Of a stretch of 64,000 bases of DNA, positions 12,401 through 19,562 are shown piece by piece. Both the position numbers and the translations under genes were made by a program. The stretch is taken from assembly GCF_000219535.2 (NCBI RefSeq), contig NZ_CP007806.1:2638501-2702500 (forward strand), in the 5' to 3' direction. Position 1 is the stretch's first letter; the number at the start of each line of letters is the position of its first letter. The DNA comes from Brevibacillus laterosporus LMG 15441 (lineage in GTDB: Bacteria; Bacillota; Bacilli; Brevibacillales; Brevibacillaceae). The notes under the pieces are model-generated. The model did not search any database. It saw only the letters and a list, made by a program, of their open reading frames with translations, and was not told where the DNA came from.

Positions 12401-15400
12401 AAGAAAAGCAGATGTCGATCTTCAGCCGCCTTTGCCAGTCCCAATCTCAGAAGGGGAGCTGTTGTCAAATCGAATGGTTGTATAAATCGGTCGGCTATCT
12501 CATCAACTGTTGTTAGGTCAAATGACGGATCAAGAGAAAGCGACTGGAGGGAGAGAGTGATAGTTGGTTCCACTCGCTGAACAGGTACCCCATCAACCCA
12601 TTCAAACGAGGTCCTTAATATATCATGGCGTTGTAAAATCTGTACAAAAGCCTTCTCCAAGCGCTCCTTGTCTAATTTTCCCTCGATTTGCATCACAGCC
12701 GAGATGTTGTAGTTGACGCTGGCTCCATCAATTTCGTGTAATAAAAACAATCGTTTCTGTGCTGATGAGACAGGATAATACGAACGCTTCTCTACCACTG
12801 GGATGAGCGATGAGTTAGCTGATTGCTGCGTGATAACATATTGTGCCAGCTTTTGTACCGTTGGGTTTTCAAAGAGTGCCGAAATCCTCAGTTTCATTTT
12901 CAGCATCCGGTGAACCCTGCCGACCAACTGCATTGCCTTTAACGAATGACCTCCCCTTTCAAAAAAATGATCTAGAACGCCGATGTTATTGATCTCTAAC
13001 ACTTCTTGGAAAAGCGCGAGCAACGTTTCCTCCGTCTCATTACTCGGTGGTTCATAAGAAACGGCTTGTTCAAAAATGATAGTAGGCTTAGGCAACAGAG
13101 CTTTATTGATTTTTCCGCTTGTGTTTAATGGCATCTTCTCTATTTGTTCAAACCAATCAGGAACCATATATGCCGGTAAACGTTGCGACAAGTAGTTTCG
13201 TAGAATGGAAGACTCCAGCAGTTGATTTGCCACATAATACGCGCACAAATATTTTTGCTGTTGCTCGTCTTCTCTTACGATTACACATACTTCCCGTACC
13301 GATTCGTACTGAAGTAATACATGTTCGACTTCAGTTAGCTCAATGCGGAATCCGCGAATTTTCACCTGATTGTCGATTCGCCCTAAATATTCAATGCTAC
13401 CGTCAGGCAACCATCTAGCCAAATCTCCTGTCCGGTACATCATTTCATGATCAGCAAAAGGACTAGCAACAAACACACTCTCTGTCAGCTCAGGCCGATT
13501 CAAATATCCACGAGATACACCATCTCCAGCCACACACAGCTCTCCAGGAAAGCCGATGGGAACTAGCTTGCAATTCTTATCTACAATATAGGCTTTCGTA
13601 TGACTAATAGGCTTGCCGATCGGAACATTCACCTCATAGTCCGAGGTGACGGGAAAAAAGGTAGAAAACACTGTGTTCTCTGTTGGACCATATCCATTCA
13701 CGATCAATAATTGTGGACATTGCTGACGAACTCGGTTGACGTGTATGGGAGAAACTGTGTCCCCACCCACAATCAATGTATGTACATCCGAGAAGAGGGA
13801 TGGATTCTCCATAGCAAACTGGTTGAACAGCGGACTAGTCAGCCATAGTAGTGTGACTTTATTTTGTTGTAACGTTTGTCTAAAATGATCGACGTCTAAA
13901 AGCTGTTCTTTTGTAAGTAAGCAAAGCGTAGCTCCATTTAACAGCGATCCAAAAATCTCAAATACAGAGACATCAAAGACAAGCGAGCTTGTTTTTAATA
14001 GACAATCCTGTGCTGAAATCCGAACCGTCTGTTGATTTTGCACCAAATGAATGACATTACGATGCTCCACCATGACCCCTTTTGGCAAACCACTAGAACC
14101 GGACGTGTAAATAATATAAGCCAAATCTTTTGGACTAACAGAATGAATCATGTTTTCCTTAGAATAGGAGCCCAATGCAGAATTCTGGATGTTGAATATG
14201 CAGCCGTTGTACTCCTGAAGCAAAGACGTAAAGCCGGTCTGTGTAATTACTACTTTGGCGCCACTATCATTGAGCATGTATTGAATTCGTTCTAATGGAA
14301 AACTAGGATCAATAGGCAGATACGCCCCGCCTGCCTTTAGGATGGCTAGAGTGGCGATAATAGATTGCATCGGCTCCTCCACGAGAACCGCAATCACACT
14401 CTCTCGTGATATACCCAATTCGATTAGCTTCCATGCTAGCTGATTTGCTTGTTCATTCAGTTTTTGATAGGTCAAACTTTGATCATCATGAATTAATGCA
14501 ACATGATTAGGGTGTTCCTTTACTTGTTGTTCAAACATGAGCGGTATGGATTGATAGAGGACGTATTCATCTTGTTTATCGTTAAATTCTTCTAATATCT
14601 GTTTCTCCTCTTGCAATGTCAGCAACGAAAGTTTTGATACCTTCTGTTCCACATCCTCTGTCATACACTCAATAATCCGTCCATATAGGGTAAGCAATCT
14701 ACCAATCGTCTCATTAGAGAAACGATCGGAACTGTATATAGCCTTTATCTCTACCTGTTCATATTCAGAAATGACCAAGGTGAGATCGTAGTTTGTCATT
14801 TCAAAAATAGAATACTCCTGAAGCGATAAAGCATCTGTGTTTCCTACTTGTTGATCCAGTGGATAATTCTCTACCACCACAATTGAGTCAAATAACGACG
14901 GGACATGGGCTATTTGACTGTAGCCTTTAATTTCTGCCAAGGAGGTAAACTCAGCGTCATCCCGTCCCATCATGGTCGTGTTCACTTGCTTTACTACATC
15001 AAGAATCGGAAGCTGTTCACTGGCTCTCACCCGCAACGGTAGCGTATTAATAAACAGTCCAACCATCTGCTCGATACCGGGAATTTTAGCGTTTCTCCCC
15101 GAAGAGGTGACGCCAAACAAGACATCCTCGCATCGGTTGAATTTTTGCAGCAATAACCCCCACGCGCTGTACATAAAAGCCGAGAATGTTACCCCATGCT
15201 GTTTGGCAAGCATCTCAATTTTCTCTTTCGTCCGTATAGGTAGCATCAACTGCCGGGTACTTACAACTGCGCTATCCACTTCGTCCCTATTGTAATCATG
15301 GGGTAACATTGTTTTTGAATCGAATCCATCCAGATACTCTTGCCAATAAGTAGCTTGTTTGTTTTTATTCTGCTTTTGTATCCATTGGATAAACTCTTTA

Positions 15401-15954
15401 TATTTCGTTTTTTCCTTATATTCCGTTAATTCATTATTCAGTAACGATTGATAAACATCCCAAAATGTCTGAAGCAAAATCCCTGTACTCCAGCCGTCAA
15501 ATAAGATGTGATGGTTCGTAATCATTAACACACATTCTTGTTCATTCAAGAGGACAAAGGTAATACGAAAAGGGGCTGAACTTAAATCAATCCCTTGGTC
15601 CAGATCATTGCTTTTGATGATTTCTAGCTCGTTTGCCTGTTCTTCCCTATCCCTGTTTTGAAGTGAAAAAACTCGAAAAGGAATGGGATGCTCCTTCAAA
15701 ATAATCTGTACAGGACTTCCTGTTTTTTCCCAGCGGTAAATCGTGTGAAGCATCTCATTTTGCTTGGCAACGATGTTCCACGCCTGTTCGAACAGCTCTG
15801 TCCGAATAATTCCACGGATCGTTAGCGAAAGTTGTTCTATGTATTGTCTGGAATCCTGATGTTCCAGATAATGAAACAACATGCCTTCCTGAAGCGGAGT
15901 CAGACCTAGAATATCCTCAACATTTTTCCGATCCAATGTGGCTACTCGACTCAT
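6493..15954 (-). CDS. three-module non-ribosomal peptide synthetase (C-A-PCP)x3
   Basis: Assembles three amino acids and passes the peptide to the downstream PKS. It has 3,153 residues. Order: C1 (HHILFDGW near 148), A1 (YTSGSSG near 621), PCP1 (GGHSL near 1001), C2 (HHIIGDG near 1186), A2 (YTSGSTG near 1658), PCP2 (GGDSL near 2040), C3 (HHIISDG near 2221), A3 (YTSGSTG near 2691), PCP3 (GGHSL near 3065). An acidic helical tail (about 3115-3153) looks like a docking domain. Aligning by eye to GrsA gives specificity residues DVFWIGGVF for A1 (close to the known Val code), DAESIGTVC for A2 (close to the Lys code of bacitracin synthetase) and DAWYLGSVT for A3 (nearest Leu, weaker). No epimerase, methyltransferase or thioesterase domain is present. 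C1 has the LTPLQEGML opening typical of domains that accept a D-residue donor. The ATG follows GAGGAGGG and lies 13 bases after the hydroxylase gene. Confidence 0.96.
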   Translation of the reverse strand: MSRVATLDRKNVEDILGLTPLQEGMLFHYLEHQDSRQYIEQLSLTIRGIIRTELFEQAWNIVAKQNEMLHTIYRWEKTGSPVQIILKEHPIPFRVFSLQNRDREEQANELEIIKSNDLDQGIDLSSAPFRITFVLLNEQECVLMITNHHILFDGWSTGILLQTFWDVYQSLLNNELTEYKEKTKYKEFIQWIQKQNKNKQATYWQEYLDGFDSKTMLPHDYNRDEVDSAVVSTRQLMLPIRTKEKIEMLAKQHGVTFSAFMYSAWGLLLQKFNRCEDVLFGVTSSGRNAKIPGIEQMVGLFINTLPLRVRASEQLPILDVVKQVNTTMMGRDDAEFTSLAEIKGYSQIAHVPSLFDSIVVVENYPLDQQVGNTDALSLQEYSIFEMTNYDLTLVISEYEQVEIKAIYSSDRFSNETIGRLLTLYGRIIECMTEDVEQKVSKLSLLTLQEEKQILEEFNDKQDEYVLYQSIPLMFEQQVKEHPNHVALIHDDQSLTYQKLNEQANQLAWKLIELGISRESVIAVLVEEPMQSIIATLAILKAGGAYLPIDPSFPLERIQYMLNDSGAKVVITQTGFTSLLQEYNGCIFNIQNSALGSYSKENMIHSVSPKDLAYIIYTSGSSGLPKGVMVEHRNVIHLVQNQQTVRISAQDCLLKTSSLVFDVSVFEIFGSLLNGATLCLLTKEQLLDVDHFRQTLQQNKVTLLWLTSPLFNQFAMENPSLFSDVHTLIVGGDTVSPIHVNRVRQQCPQLLIVNGYGPTENTVFSTFFPVTSDYEVNVPIGKPISHTKAYIVDKNCKLVPIGFPGELCVAGDGVSRGYLNRPELTESVFVASPFADHEMMYRTGDLARWLPDGSIEYLGRIDNQVKIRGFRIELTEVEHVLLQYESVREVCVIVREDEQQQKYLCAYYVANQLLESSILRNYLSQRLPAYMVPDWFEQIEKMPLNTSGKINKALLPKPTIIFEQAVSYEPPSNETEETLLALFQEVLEINNIGVLDHFFERGGHSLKAMQLVGRVHRMLKMKLRISALFENPTVQKLAQYVITQQSANSSLIPVVEKRSYYPVSSAQKRLFLLHEIDGASVNYNISAVMQIEGKLDKERLEKAFVQILQRHDILRTSFEWVDGVPVQRVEPTITLSLQSLSLDPSFDLTTVDEIADRFIQPFDLTTAPLLRLGLAKAAEDRHLLFFDMHHIIGDGVTISNFIQEVVKIYQGIEPPALPVQYTDYAVWQSEWLLSEECKKQETFWLESFAGEIPILQLPIDYQRSAVQSFAGGLVKMVLDQSEAETLNRLALQNGTTLYTVLLASYYVWLMHISGQTDIVVGTPVAGRRNEELDNLLGMFVNTLALRNYPSGEKLFKDFLTEVKQNMLLALENQDYPFELLVDKVCVERDSSRNPLFDTMFTLESALIHSFSIGEELSFQSVECKQQVAKFDLSVTAREEANGLCFEFEYATKLFTNETIVRLAKQFISVLKQIAASPDEQLSAISLLSKQEQQQILDEFNTTTSTYSTEKLVQELFEEQAKRQPEKTAIIADGKSYNYGFLNEYANRLASRLKKKGVGPDTVVGLIVERSADMVAVILAVLKAGGAYLPIDPELPMNRIRAIWEDSGFPLLVTKSRIAEQLDFIEDILSLDDPSLAEEEDINPPCVNKLTDLAYAIYTSGSTGQPKGVMVEHGNLLAYLHAFDKEFQITADDVVLQQASYSFDAFVEEMYPTLLNGGCMVIPHREEIRDVSALASILREHQVTVISCSPLLLNELNKYPVIPSLRLIISGGDVLKPAYYTSYADRVAIYNTYGPTEATVCATYFHVQGREERSIPIGKPISNYHVYILNQEGRLLPIGVPGELCIAGPGIARGYVNRPELTADKFIQNPFVSGERLYRTGDLAKWLPDGNIEILGRIDQQVKIRGFRMELGDIEAVLLDHPAIADACVIKREDAEDEAYLCAYIVFQKESDLMELREYLAERLPIYMIPASFVQIESIPVTPNGKVAKNQLPEPSEQRLQTKGYVPPTTDWEMRLAAVWSDVLGLERIGATDHFFTIGGDSLRAVKLATAIKQSFDADISVTEIFSHATLQAMATRIKGKSKQIEFPIQQVTQSEHYPVSSAQKRLFLLDRMQGSNTSYNMSGILRATGKLDKQRLQEAYQQLVDRHEALRTSFDLVNGEPVQRISQSCPVEIEMFEVSEKQTLDTIIAHFIRPFDLADAPLVRVGLVRQSDTEHTVLFDMHHIISDGLSMQILIRDMAAFYQGIKVSPLSVHYKDFSTWQNERFQSAHFQKHEQYWLDAFAHDIPILEIPLDFPRPSMKGHAGGKVSFTLIGDDMAALERLTMETETTKFMLLMAVYHVFLSRYSGQEDIIVGSPVAGRFHSDLQEMIGMFVNTIGLRSQPAGHKRFIDFLTEVKALSLQAFEYQEYPFEKLIENLQLPRDSSRHPLFQTVLVFEEDQTDSFRAGDIQFVSLHDPNPIEKFDFTLFAKQTKSGLHITLSYDLQLFSEETAKRMLQHFRTLLSRVIEQPMGQICGLEILQDEEKVQISEIFNNTKTNYPVYPSIHACIEEQAKIASQRPALVFKDQSLTYDQLNRKANQLARVISRSGVRSDEIVGIIAHHSLEMVVGMLAVLKAGAAFLPIDPAYPAERIQYILADSKVKTVLASAGVKEAYNGNSESWLDMTTLTLDMEDDSNLLLPVEQRDLAYVIYTSGSTGMPKGVLIEHGSLLNLSLWYRDYFKVSKQDATTKYAGFGFDASIWEVFPYLISGACIHIIPEEIRLDLPKLHEYFEANGISISYLATAIGEQFMKLPNRSLRMLLVGGDRLKQISPTSYQVVNSYGPTECTVTSMVYPIDQSTPSEIPIGKPIANAEILILDPLYNRLQPIGVPGELCIGGVGLARGYIGRQELQAEKFIAHPFKPGQRLYKTGDLAKWMPDGNVLFLGRRDTQVKIRGYRIELEEIEARLLQHHLVQEAVVKVIEHVGYPAICAYYVSTEPIAEVKLRTFLSQTLPAFMLPSFFVQLEALVLTPNGKIDYKKLPMPEVVHGDQAQLQIPENDIEEQVLSIWMKLLQNPSIGLHDNFFDLGGHSLLLVQMQGELAKIYPNVVSVTDLFAYPTVSKLAAYIQEQLEPVAEEVEAEESMDQKLATMLEKVEEGDLSMEDALALLEEMEIKR

Positions 15955-15967
15955 GGATACACCCTCC

Positions 15968-17002
15968 TCAGTTTAATGCTGAATCAAATTCAAATGTGTA
16001 GTTCGTCGATGGATCAGCCATCGCAACCACTACCTTCCGAGGGCCTACAAAAGGGGCACGGCCATGTGATACAAGCATATTATCTAGCATCAGAACGTCT
16101 CTCTTCTCCCAAGGAAAATAGACGGATGTGCGCTCGAAGACATTTCGGATTTCCTCAAGAATAGCTAGATCTATCGGCTGCCCATCACCAAAGTATGTAT
16201 TACGTGGGTAGTTCTCTTCTGGTACGGCCATCATGATGTAGTCGCGAATTTCCTCTGGCAGGTTGGTTACATGGAATAGGTGAGCTTGATTAAACCAAAC
16301 CCATTCGCCCGTTTTTGGGTGCTTCGCAACGGCTGGACGCAGGGAGCGAGTTCGTAGGCAATCGCCGTTTAGCCACTCATATTCCATCCCCATTTTCTTG
16401 CAGTACTGCTCCACTACTGTTTTATCCTCTGTTCGAAACACATCTTGCCATGGCAAGTCGAGCCCTCCGCCGTAATTACGAACATACATGACTTTCTTTT
16501 CCATAAAACGCCTTACGATAGCAGGATCAAGCAGCGATAAGACCTCTCGGCTGTCAGCAATCGGTGTCTCTCCTCCCTGTTGAGCCGGCTGTGCACAATA
16601 GAACCAAATTTTCATCGCCCATTGGTGGGCATATGAGTTTTCGTTATGCTGCGGAATGCTCTGGTCCGCTGGATATTCCGTCGAAGTGTACACTCTTCCC
16701 TGCACCTCTGTTCGTGGAGTAGAGCGTTCACCGTACTCTACAAGCTCAGGAGCGAATTGCTTCGTTAGGTTTTCGAAGCTCTCAATGGTCAGTACGTCAA
16801 AACCTCTGAAAAGAATACCACCGTATTTCAGCAAGCTTTTTTCGATTTTTTCAGCATGCTCCTTTACCCATGCATGCAAATCAAGCTGTTCATCTATTGG
16901 TCGAATAACGAGCGGAAGCGTCCCCTGTACATTTGGCAATAGCTCTACTCTTACCTTCTGATCAAACATCGTTTCCTGAATCGCTACCACTTCTTTTTGC
17001 AT
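15968..17002 (-). CDS. TauD/SyrP-like Fe(II)/2-oxoglutarate-dependent hydroxylase
   Basis: First gene of the biosynthetic operon, about 344 residues. It is probably a hydroxylase acting on an amino acid or a carrier-bound residue of the peptide. The double-stranded beta-helix iron triad can be read as His119-x-Glu121 (segment QHNEN, the H-x-E form seen in clavaminate synthase-like enzymes) and distal His313 (LVSHGRAPF). An Arg-Lys pair nine to ten residues later could bind 2-oxoglutarate. The frame also allows an ATG at 17023, but only the ATG at 17002 has a plausible Shine-Dalgarno (GTGGGG). The next gene starts 13 bases after the stop, so the NRPS is co-transcribed. Free-standing SyrP-type enzymes usually beta-hydroxylate aspartate; here the NRPS predicts Lys, Val and Leu, so the substrate is open. 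Confidence 0.9.
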   Translation of the reverse strand: MQKEVVAIQETMFDQKVRVELLPNVQGTLPLVIRPIDEQLDLHAWVKEHAEKIEKSLLKYGGILFRGFDVLTIESFENLTKQFAPELVEYGERSTPRTEVQGRVYTSTEYPADQSIPQHNENSYAHQWAMKIWFYCAQPAQQGGETPIADSREVLSLLDPAIVRRFMEKKVMYVRNYGGGLDLPWQDVFRTEDKTVVEQYCKKMGMEYEWLNGDCLRTRSLRPAVAKHPKTGEWVWFNQAHLFHVTNLPEEIRDYIMMAVPEENYPRNTYFGDGQPIDLAILEEIRNVFERTSVYFPWEKRDVLMLDNMLVSHGRAPFVGPRKVVVAMADPSTNYTFEFDSALN

Positions 17003-17394
17003 CTTAATCCCCACTTTCTTCATTCCTATTTATAAACTTTTTATTCCTATTTCTACTAATCAACGCTTTTTGATTCAAAGAGGTAGATTCAAATCAGATG
17101 GCGATACCTGCCTTGTCCTGTTCCTGACAGTATATAACCAAGTCGTGAAATTGCTCCCTGAAATTCCGCTAATTCTAGCATTGTAATAGCATAGAAAAGT
17201 CATTTTTCTAAAAAATTCAGTTATATCGAGATAATATCTAATAGTATATTCAATAAATGGAATAATTTCCATATATTTTCCAAATCCATAAACGAAAACA
17301 TAAAAGTTAAATCAGCAACACTAGCGTGCAAAATTTCTTGGGGTTTCCTACAACACGAATAAGACGGAGATGATGGTCGTATGGTTCGTGTTCA

Positions 17395-17440
17395 AAAAAA
17401 TGAACAAGGACTGTGTATCTCTGCATACTGTCCTTGTTTC
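17395..17440 (-). terminator. intrinsic terminator upstream of the NRPS operon
   Basis: Read on the minus strand, a perfect 9-bp stem (AACAAGGAC/GTCCTTGTT, extended imperfectly inward) is followed directly by seven T residues (plus-strand A-run 17395-17400). It lies about 390 bases before the hydroxylase start and about 480 bases after the lipoprotein gene, so it either ends the upstream unit or acts in the leader of the biosynthetic operon. Confidence 0.7.
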
Positions 17441-17837
17441 AAATGGCTCTACATTACACGTTTGTTAGATTGAACTAAGCATCTTGCAATAAACACTCCC
17501 CCCATGCATAGCCACCTATCAGAAAGATAGCCAAAAATGCTAGTAACAGCATAAGTAGATATAAAACAGCTAGACTAGTCACACATGAAAAGAAGCTTGC
17601 TTGCTCTAATGGAGCTGTGTTTACTTAATAAACATTATGTAAAGTATTAGTGTCACTAGATTGTATCTATACTATTCGTACATATGTAAAACTGAATCTT
17701 TTTTCCTACTTTCCGTGATATAGAGGTATTCTTCACAAAAAATATTGGATTTTTTGGGTTCGAGTCCTACGTCATTCTAGCGATTTCGCCCTTTCTTACT
17801 TTCAACTAGAGTTCACGTAATTGGAAGGCTTACATAT

Positions 17838-17871
17838 GTAAAGGGTGCTCCTATATAAGGGCACCCTTTAC
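17838..17871 (-). other. perfect inverted repeat after the lipoprotein gene
   Basis: Arms GTAAAGGGTGC and GCACCCTTTAC are perfect over 11 bp with a 12-base loop. They lie 52 bases past the lipoprotein stop. No T-run follows on either strand, so it is a stem-loop or weak terminator and not a textbook one. Confidence 0.55.
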
Positions 17872-17923
17872 GAATTCGGTCGATCATAATTTTACACATT
17901 TTATTTAAGAAAGCATTGTTCTG

Positions 17924-18412
17924 CTACTGAACAGTATCAGATTCCTTTGCTTGTAAGGTTACTACATCAATTTTTTGATTATCCCAAGAGGTTAAAAATG
18001 TTAGCATCTCATTTCCAAAGGTATAAACATAATTTTCACACGTAGCAGATTCATAACAAGCCTTTACTTCCATTTGATACTTTGTCCCATACGTTTTGAA
18101 GACCTCTTCCTTTGTTTTTGGCAACTTGTCTCCCTCAAGATACTCCATATAAAAGGTGCTTTTTATTACCTTCTCGTTTTGCAAAATCAGAGTATGTGAC
18201 AATCCCTTTTGACTTCGATATGCCAGTAATTTTGTTTCTCCCTTGTTATCCTCTGACTCTGGCTTTCCGTATTGCTGCAACACTTTATGATATGAATCTC
18301 CTACTGATACTCCATTATATTGTAATTTGTACTCCAGTTGAGCTGTTTTCGTATCCTGTGCACAGCCTGAAAGAAACATTACTACTGCCAGCAAATAAAA
18401 CAAATTCTTCAA
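17924..18412 (-). CDS. small secreted lipoprotein, possibly BamE/SmpA-like
   Basis: A 162-residue protein with a lipoprotein signal peptide: a hydrophobic stretch ends in the lipobox FLSGC, so Cys17 would be lipidated and the protein anchored outside the membrane. The mature part contains a segment reading GVSVGDSYHKVLQQYGKPE, resembling the repeat of BamE/SmpA-like folds (weak recognition). Two further Cys residues near 120-126 could form a disulfide. The start is a TTG after GGAGGCTTACAAA. It follows the autolysin gene by 34 bases on the same strand and is likely co-transcribed, which suggests an envelope role. Function unknown. Confidence 0.85.
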   Translation of the reverse strand: MKNLFYLLAVVMFLSGCAQDTKTAQLEYKLQYNGVSVGDSYHKVLQQYGKPESEDNKGETKLLAYRSQKGLSHTLILQNEKVIKSTFYMEYLEGDKLPKTKEEVFKTYGTKYQMEVKACYESATCENYVYTFGNEMLTFLTSWDNQKIDVVTLQAKESDTVQ

Positions 18413-18446
18413 TTTGTAAGCCTCCTTATTTAATGGCAGTTATATT

Positions 18447-19562
18447 TCATTTCCGGCCATCATTTACAAATTTATCATGATACACCTTTATATTTTTCAT
18501 ATAGTAATCCCAATCCCAATATCCCCCTGGATCCGTATGTGTTTGATTTGGATACTCGCTATGTCCCTTAATGTGTCTTCTGCTTATGGGGATATCATAA
18601 GTATAGGCTAATTTTGCTGCCAACTTTGCAGATTCTCTATACATAATATTGGTAAACCATTTTGGATCATCAATATATCCTTCATGTTCAATGCCAATTG
18701 TGTAGGGATTTGCACTTCTTGCATGATAAGCTACATTTCTGTCATCGACCATTTGGGTGATATCGCCATCATCACTCACATAATAATGAGCAGAAGAAGC
18801 ACCCATACTCCCATGATCTCTTTGTGCCCAATCAATGGAGCCAGCATATGTGCCTTGCATTACGTGAATCACTAGATGCGTAATATCTTTTGCAGATCGT
18901 CTTGTAGAATCATAATTAGATTCGTGGGCTGAAATCCATTTAATATCAAGTTGAGGCAGGACTTTTTTTCCTTTATATTCTTTTGAATTTTCTGATGGCA
19001 ACTTGATTAATTTTTCACTGGATAAATCAATGAAACCATTTTCAATTAAACTAAAAACATCTTCAGCATAATGCGTCCTTACCTCATCAGAATCAGCACC
19101 ACTATATAACTTTACTGCTTCAACCCAATCTTTATAATCCTTTGAATGATTCTTGTTCTTTGTAATATCTTGCTGATATTTTGCTAATATAGCGGCTCCG
19201 CCTTTAATATTTGATTGAGTTGATGTTTTTAATTCGTCTGTACTAATTCCAGTTATTTCTGAAGCCTCTTCAAGTGTTTTTCTTTTTGGATTTGACATTA
19301 AATTCATAAATCCATATCCATTCATATTATTAGGCTCTCCGTCGTGATCATCTAGCATCGATTCAATCCAGCCTATGGAAATAAGTAATGTAATAGGAAC
19401 ATTGTATTCATCTGCGGCTTCTTTAAACCACTTAACTAATTCCTGTTGGCTTTGTGGAGAAGCATATACTACCGTTGGATTTGTGATAAATGAAGGTATA
19501 CTCGATAATAACGTAGATAATAGGGTACATAAAATAATGAGATTAATAGCTTGCCTTTTCAA
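18447..19562 (-). CDS. secreted two-domain peptidoglycan hydrolase (transglycosylase-like + amidase_2)
   Basis: A 371-residue exported cell-wall enzyme. Residues 1-34 are a signal peptide. Residues about 40-190 resemble a lysozyme-like lytic transglycosylase domain (a Glu in the IGWIES segment is the candidate catalytic acid; GYGFMNLM follows). Residues about 225-360 form an N-acetylmuramoyl-L-alanine amidase_2 domain with zinc-ligand candidates in HLVIH and HTDPGG and the substrate-cleft segment IGIEHEG. It should cut both the glycan strand and the stem-peptide amide. The start is TTG after AGAAAGGATG. A lipoprotein gene follows 34 bases downstream. It could be a vegetative autolysin or a sporulation/germination hydrolase; no phage genes are adjacent, so an endolysin is less likely. 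Confidence 0.9.
   Translation of the reverse strand: MKRQAINLIILCTLLSTLLSSIPSFITNPTVVYASPQSQQELVKWFKEAADEYNVPITLLISIGWIESMLDDHDGEPNNMNGYGFMNLMSNPKRKTLEEASEITGISTDELKTSTQSNIKGGAAILAKYQQDITKNKNHSKDYKDWVEAVKLYSGADSDEVRTHYAEDVFSLIENGFIDLSSEKLIKLPSENSKEYKGKKVLPQLDIKWISAHESNYDSTRRSAKDITHLVIHVMQGTYAGSIDWAQRDHGSMGASSAHYYVSDDGDITQMVDDRNVAYHARSANPYTIGIEHEGYIDDPKWFTNIMYRESAKLAAKLAYTYDIPISRRHIKGHSEYPNQTHTDPGGYWDWDYYMKNIKVYHDKFVNDGRK

Larger units (their letters stand above)
17003..17923. other. intergenic leader of the biosynthetic operon, no gene
   Basis: About 920 AT-rich bases hold no convincing coding region. The only noteworthy items are two hairpins, listed separately. The promoter of the hydroxylase-NRPS-PKS operon must lie here or immediately before, but no clear -35/-10 pair stood out. 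Confidence 0.6.

Noticed and set aside
1-17002. Syrbactin-like (glidobactin/syringolin) cluster
   Set aside because: The order amino acid-Lys-amino acid-PKS with a hydroxylase is suggestive, but KS is followed directly by KR without a dehydratase, the enzyme set differs and the rest of the cluster is outside the window. Kept only as an alternative.
1-17002. Spergualin- or edeine-type cluster, as known from Brevibacillus
   Set aside because: No guanidino transferase, polyamine-handling, aminomutase or dedicated resistance acetyltransferase gene is seen in the 17 kb.
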